Below are positions 58,990 through 64,000 of a stretch of 64,000 nucleotides of DNA, piece after piece; the stretch's first letter is position 1; every line of letters starts with the position of its first letter. The stretch comes from Lumbricus terrestris (lineage: Eukaryota; Annelida; Clitellata; Crassiclitellata; Lumbricidae): positions 19,620,943 to 19,684,942 of the forward strand of contig OX457052.1 in NCBI GenBank assembly GCA_949752735.1, read 5' to 3'. The position numbers and the translations under genes were made by a program. The notes below the pieces were generated by a model. It was not told where the DNA came from. It saw nothing but the letters and a program-made list of their open reading frames with translations, and searched no databases.

Positions 58990-60972
58990 AAATTGCATAG
59001 TTGGAAACTCTGTGTGATGTGAATTGATTGATTGAATTGGTTGATTGAATTGATCAATTGATTGAATTGATTGATTGAATTGACTGATTGATTGAACTGA
59101 TTGAATCGATTGAATTGATTGGTTGAATTTATTGATTGAATTGGTTGATTGAATTGGTTGAATTGATTGAATTGATTGATTGAATTGATTGCTTGTATTG
59201 ATTGAATAAATTGATTGAATTGATTGAATTGAATTGGTTGATTGATTAATTAATTAATTGAATTAGTTGAATTGAATTGGTTGTTTGAATTGATTGATTT
59301 GATTGAATTGATTGCTTGTATTGATTGAATCGATTAATTGATTGATTGAATTGATTGTTTGCATTGATTGAATCGATTGATTGAATTGATTGAATTGATT
59401 GTTTGTATTGATTGAATCGATTGATTGAATTGATTGAATTGGTTGATTGAATTGTTTAATTAATTGAATTAGTTGAATTGAATTGGTTGATTGAATTGAT
59501 TGCTTATATTGATTGAATCGATTGATTGAATTGGTTGATTGAATTGTTTAATTAATTGAATTAGTTGAATTGAATTGGTTGATTGAATTGATTGAAATGA
59601 TTGCTTGTATTGATTGAATCGATTGATTGAATTGATTGAATTGATTGCTTGTATTGATTGAATTGATTAATTGAATTGATTAAATGGAATTGGTTGATTG
59701 AAATGATTGCTTGTATTGATTGAATCGATTGATTGAATTGATTGAATTGATTGTTTGTATTGATTGAATCGATTGATTGAATTGATTGAATTGGTTGATT
59801 GAATTGTTTAATTAATTGAATTAGTTGAATTGAATTGGTTGATTGAATTGATTGAATTGAATTGGTTGATTGATTAATTAATTAATTGAATTAGTTGAAT
59901 TGAATTGGTTGTTTGAATTGATTGATTTGATTGAATTGATTGCTTGTATTGATTGAATCGATTAATTGATTGATTGAATTGATTGTTTGCATTGATTGAA
60001 TCGATTGATTGAATTGATTGAATTGATTGTTTGTATTGATTGAATCGATTGATTGAATTGATTGAATTGGTTGATTGAATTGTTTAATTAATTGAATTAG
60101 TTGAATTGAATTGGTTGATTGAATTGATTGCTTATATTGATTGAATCGATTGATTGAATTGGTTGATTGAATTGTTTAATTAATTGAATTAGTTGAATTG
60201 AATTGGTTGATTGAATTGATTGAATTGATTGCTTGTATTGATTGAATCGATTGATTGAATTGATTGAATTGATTGCTTGTATTGATTGAATTGATTAATT
60301 GAATTGATTAAATGGAATTGGTTGATTGAAATGATTGCTTGTATTGATTGAATCGATTGATTGAATTGATTGAATTGATTGTTTGTATTGATTGAATCGA
60401 TTGATTGAATTGATTGAATTGGTTGATTGAATTGTTTAATTAATTGAATTAGTTGAATTGAATTGGTTGTTTGAATTGATTGATTTGATTGAATTGATTG
60501 CTTGTATTGTATGAATCGATTAATTGATTGATTGAATTGATTGTTTGCATTGATTGAATCGATTGATTGAATTGATTAATTGCTTGAATTGATTGAATTG
60601 AATTGGTTGATTTGATTGATTGCTTGAATTGATTGAATTGAATTGGTTGATTGAATTGATTGAATTGAATTGTTTGATTGAATTGATTAATTGCTTGAAT
60701 TGCTTGAATTGAATTGATTTAATCGATTGATTGAATTGAATTGGTTGATTGAATTGATTGAATTGATTGCTTGTATTGATTGAATTGATTGAATTGATTG
60801 AATTGATTGAATTGGTTGATTTAATTGATTGAATTTGAATTGGTTGGTTGAACTGACTGAATCGATTGAATTGATTGTTTGAATTGATTGATTGAATTGT
60901 TTGAATTGCTTGCTTGAATTGTTTGAATTGATTGATTGAATTGATTGAATTGATTAAATGAATTGATTGATT
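58990..60972. repeat. TTGATTGAA-type satellite, about 2 kb, with 628-bp higher-order repeat
   Basis: The array consists of 4-, 5- and 9-bp variants (TTGA, ATTGA, TTGATTGAA) with punctuating words such as TTGCTTGTATTGA and TTTAATTAATTGAATTAG. The word GGTTGTTTGAATTGATTGAT starts at 59279 and recurs at 59907 (628 bp later) with near-identical downstream sequence, and again at 60465 after a shorter 558-bp interval. Two-and-a-bit higher-order units are therefore visible. The 153-codon Asn/Gln/Ser/Ile frame at 60520-60981 on the minus strand is an artefact. Confidence 0.95.
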
Positions 60973-61204
60973 CTCATGCATTTCCTTTTAAAATTACCGG
61001 TGTTAGCGTATGAAATGGACTGCTGTCTTCCTTCTAAAGACTTGCAACCTACAAAGCATTAAAAATTCATTACATCATGTTCTATTAGTAACAGATGTCA
61101 CTCTTAATTAGTTCTGCTACAATATTCTTAGATTATATTATACTTTTCCTTTTTCTTAGTGAATGCTAATTTTAAGATTTCTATTGTATGTATGTATGAA
61201 TTGT
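60973..61204. other. Non-coding DNA
   Basis: Nothing recognisable. Confidence 0.35.
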
Positions 61205-61402
61205 ATGTGTGAGCACTTGCTATAGCTCCCCTTCAAGATTCTACTCAGTGGTGCTGCCCAGCTACAGCGCGGACACTGAATCAGAGTTTCATGCCGAAGC
61301 ACAAGAGCAATTGCAAGTGAAGAGCACATGCTCAGGGTCCCTACACAGCAGCTTGAGGTGGATTCAAACCCACAGCCTTATGGCTCCAAGGCACCGAACA
61401 AG
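61205..61402 (-). mobile_element. SINE family A, copy 9, head-truncated
   Basis: Minus-oriented, from GTGAGCACTTGCTATAGCTC to TCCAAGGCACCGAACA, where it stops before the A box. It ends about 90 bp from the terminal exon candidate. Confidence 0.85.
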
Positions 61403-61491
61403 TCTGAAAGTTTCAGAAATATCAAAATACTTTAGGGCCGATTGAGAATGTTTTTCCATTCCATTGTAGTTTGTTCTGCTTGTCTTTGCAG

Positions 61492-61583
61492 AGAAACGTG
61501 TTGCATCGCAGAGTCCAAGTCCAAACCCAAGAAGATTGTCAATGATCTTGCCAAGGAGTCCACTGAGACGTAGAAGTCAGTAA
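61492..61583 (+). CDS. Candidate terminal exon, basic Ser/Pro-rich C terminus
   Basis: A strong pyrimidine tract and acceptor (GTTCTGCTTGTCTTTGCAG) opens a frame, entered in phase 1 from the 57479 donor, reading EKRVASQSPSPNPRRLSMIL then PRSPLRRRSQ and stopping at TAA 61581-61583. RRLS and RSPLRRRS are typical basophilic and proline-directed kinase contexts. The sequence CA followed by GTAAAA at 61579/61580 could be a weak donor, so the exon may continue further. With 32551-32675 and 57289-57479 the assembled frame is 135 codons plus stop. The protein family is not recognised. Confidence 0.42.
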
Positions 61584-63372
61584 AATTCCTGTTCTTTCTC
61601 AACAATAACTGAGATAATATTCCAAATCTCAAGAAGAAGTTGCTTAATATTCTTTCAAGAAATCTGCAGGGCTTTTTTTAACGTGCAGTTGTACCGGTAC
61701 GCAAAATGTGCAGTTCTAAATGGATTTGTGCTGTTGTAGAAGCACTTCTGTACAGTTAAAACTAGCAAAAAAGGTCATTGTCCTCCGATTGGAAGTAATT
61801 TACCATGGATGATGGGAAAGGAAAGTAGGAGTTGTACAGTTCTAAAAATTCCTTTAAAACAGCCCTGGAAATCTGTGTTGCCCTATTGAGTGCAATGATG
61901 TTTGATGCAAAGTGAAGCATAGGCGGACTCAATTAGCGTTATTTCCTTTGAAGTTTGAACTGTCTGGGATTTTGCAAAGTAACACACTTCGTTGTCGATC
62001 AGTGCTGATAATTATAATGACACAGAATCGGTTACAGCTGATGTCTACTGGTGCTACTCAGAAATGATCAATCTCCATCCTTCCTTTCTCTTGTTGAGGG
62101 GGGGGTGCGGAGGAGTCAGACTATGCATGTATAGTACAAGACATTTGAAAGGTTTAGAGTGGTTCAGAAGATGTGTAGCCTATGTTATACCTATATATCG
62201 TGTACTTCCTGGGATCCCTACATCCAGGGATGATTTTCTGTATTTATTTCTGACTTGTGCGTGGGGTAGGATTGTGCAAAGAAGATTTAGCCTACTTATG
62301 AGACAGAAAGACTCAGAAAGACTAGGGTTTGTAATGTTTTGTAATGTAAATCTGTGAGAAATTCTCAGTTCCCATAAAGCCCCAAACATCATCATTATTT
62401 TCCACTGTTGCACTTCCTCGTCGGTGCTATCACAGCCTCCTTTTGTCTATAGTCTTGATTAAATTACTGCTCGGATATGCAAGGAATAATCTCCAACCAA
62501 ATGGGATGTAACTGTCATCTGGTGAACGTTTGAGTACAAAGCCGAGCCACCTGGTGATTATCTTGGTGCAAGTTGTGTGTGAACTTAGCGCCACCTAGGG
62601 AATGGGGACAAAATTCCAGGCTATTTCGTGTGGAGCTGTAGGATCATAGGATGGATAAGAAATGGAGAGCTATTCAGTGAGCTATCCTAGGAGGCTTGCA
62701 TCTCTTTCCTTCTCAAACCTCCTCAGATGAATCTTTCGGAAAGGCACTACATAAATGCTGCAAGCATTTTCAGACTGTATTAAAATGTCGACGCAAGTCA
62801 GACGGTCATTTATGCGGCACTTTTGTGTGGCATATAACAGGAGCAAGTGATTTATTAAGTGCAAACCAACAAATATGTAAATCCAATTACAGTTGTATCG
62901 CATAAGATTTCTGTGTTGCATTCTAAATTTTTTCTCTCGTTCTGTTGCCTAGTAACGCTTTTGATCTGTTAAATCATATACATTGCGCTTTATTCGTATA
63001 GAACTTTGATAACGCAGAAATTTTAGAACTGGTAGCGTTTTTATGTTATGTATATTACTTTAAAATCTTTGGTTATTCGAAAAGTGTATGACAAAGCTTT
63101 GCCGGATTTTAATAATGACAAGGATGATAAAAACAATGACAATTTCTATGGCGCCATAACACAGCCATTGTATTGTGCCATTGAGAACTTCCATTGCTGC
63201 TTATCCTGCTATTGACATTTGCGAGAATGCATTTGGAAATTGCTTTACCGCTTCTTTGACCAGTTTTGAAAACCTGAATGCTGTTACGCTTGTAGTTTAT
63301 TACCGTACTCTATTGAGAAATATCAATGACCAGATTGGTGTCAGTTTTGTGTATTCATTTGTTTGTTTGTCT
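61584..63372. other. Non-coding DNA, possible 3' UTR at the left
   Basis: The 121-codon frame at 61992-62357 and smaller ones have no recognisable domain. AGGGGGGGGTGCGG near 62098 is a G-run. Confidence 0.35.
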
Positions 63373-63374
63373 GT

Positions 63375-63511
63375 ATGTGAACTTGTTATAGCGCCCCTTC
63401 AAGCACTCTACTCAGAGGCGCTCCCGACTGCAGCTCGGACACTGCATCGGAGTTTCATGCCGAAACGCTGAGCAATTGCGAGTGAAGGACTTGCCCAAGG
63501 TCCCTATTCAG
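63375..63511 (-). mobile_element. SINE family A, copy 10, lacking the tRNA head
   Basis: The tail and body are very well preserved (GAACTTGTTATAGCGCCCCT ... GGACTTGCCCAAGGTCCCTA), then the match stops abruptly at 63511, before the B box. This is consistent with 5' truncation during retrotransposition. Confidence 0.88.
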
Positions 63512-63703
63512 TCTAAAACATCTCCACATAGCCTACATCAGGTTGTCAGATGGCCCTCTCTTAAACACCGTTATATACGAATAATAAATTCTTCTTAAGG
63601 GTTATTATTAAATTCCATTTGTACATGCTGCGCCTCCTGATGGTTGTGCTTTGTCAGATTAGAATTTTTATTCCACACGGTTGATCATCAAATGCCAGCG
63701 ACG
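63512..63703. other. Non-coding DNA
   Basis: Nothing recognisable. Confidence 0.35.
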
Positions 63704-63804
63704 ACATGAAATGATTATGGACATGAAATGATTATGGACATGAAATGATTATGGACATGAAATGATTATGGACATGAAATGATTATGGACATGAAATGAT
63801 TATG
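63704..63804. repeat. 17-bp tandem repeat, 6 copies
   Basis: ACATGAAATGATTATGG repeated five times perfectly, with a sixth copy one base short at its end. Confidence 0.95.
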
Positions 63805-64000
63805 ACATCCATGAGTCCTGTCAAATATGCACAGTGCACAGAAAGGTCAATAATTTACGTCTCGTCTGATCTTAATTTTCCAGTGAACGACCCCTGTAAC
63901 ATTTATGGGGGCCGTATATTAGGTGCCCCTGTGGCCGATGTGGTTTATTTTGGTCGACATCATCCCATTTATTGTGCGGAGGCGGAGGGGGATTGGATGA

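Larger units (their letters stand above)
57480..61491 (+). other. Inferred intron between the last two candidate exons
   Basis: About 4.0 kb with a TA-rich tract (57690-57785), a SINE tail (58318-58400), the 2-kb TTGATTGAA satellite and a SINE A copy. The 60-codon frame at 58757-58939 is unrecognised. Confidence 0.4.

Noticed and set aside
60520..60981. 153-codon Asn/Gln/Ser/Ile frame resembling a low-complexity protein
   Set aside because: It lies wholly inside the TTGATTGAA satellite.
61992..62357. 121-codon + frame
   Set aside because: No recognised domain; contains a G-run and lacks plausible splice sites or a promoter.

Overview
The window is nuclear DNA from a metazoan. It has spliced genes with GT-AG introns, an animal Kruppel-like zinc-finger gene, many tRNA-derived SINE copies, hAT, Tc1/mariner-like and Harbinger-like transposon remnants, and long micro- and minisatellites. 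Nothing bacterial (operons, ribosome binding sites) is visible. The palindrome TAGGCCTA occurs at least 21 times, where about one copy is expected. I read this, together with the SINE style, as a marine invertebrate, perhaps a deuterostome such as an echinoderm or hemichordate. That taxonomic guess is an inference and is weak.

The one secure gene is on the + strand at 5796-8730. It is a three-exon, 157-residue Kruppel-like factor of the KLF9/13/14/16 type. It has an N-terminal Sin3-interaction-like motif ([10 protein letters not shown]), a short basic stretch and three C2H2 fingers that end exactly at the last histidine. A CCAAT box and a perfect CRE palindrome lie about 410 bp upstream. A two-codon uORF overlaps its start codon. 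The 3' UTR probably ends near 8.93 or 9.5 kb.

A second, tentative + strand gene is pieced together from isolated exon-like segments: a possible first exon ending at 14186, an exon at 17265-17420, an alternative CpG-rich promoter and first exon at about 32.2-32.7 kb, an exon at 57289-57479 and a terminal exon at 61492-61583. Phases agree across the splices: both upstream donors are phase 2 and fit the 57289 acceptor, and the 57479 donor is phase 1 and fits the 61492 acceptor. I do not recognise the protein. It is basic and Ser/Pro/Arg-rich at its C terminus.

Everything else is non-genic. About ten copies of one tRNA-derived SINE family are scattered throughout. There are nine or ten hAT-type elements with near-palindromic ends; six have perfect 8-bp target duplications, including a 1.1-kb element nested in a 3.1-kb one. 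Two mariner-like elements (21.7-22.7 and 51.7-54.0 kb), a Harbinger-like element (15.4-16.2 kb) and two unclassified inverted-repeat elements (34-35 and 48 kb) are present. Tandem arrays include (CATA)n at 2.2 kb, a 31-bp array carrying CCAAT and AP-1 motifs at 14.5 kb, a 24-copy 28-bp array with 14/28/56-bp hierarchy at 42.6 kb, a 27-bp array at 45.9 kb, a 22-bp array at 55.3 kb and a 2-kb TTGATTGAA-type satellite with a 628-bp higher-order period at 59-61 kb. Most long open frames in the window fall in these repeats and are not genes.
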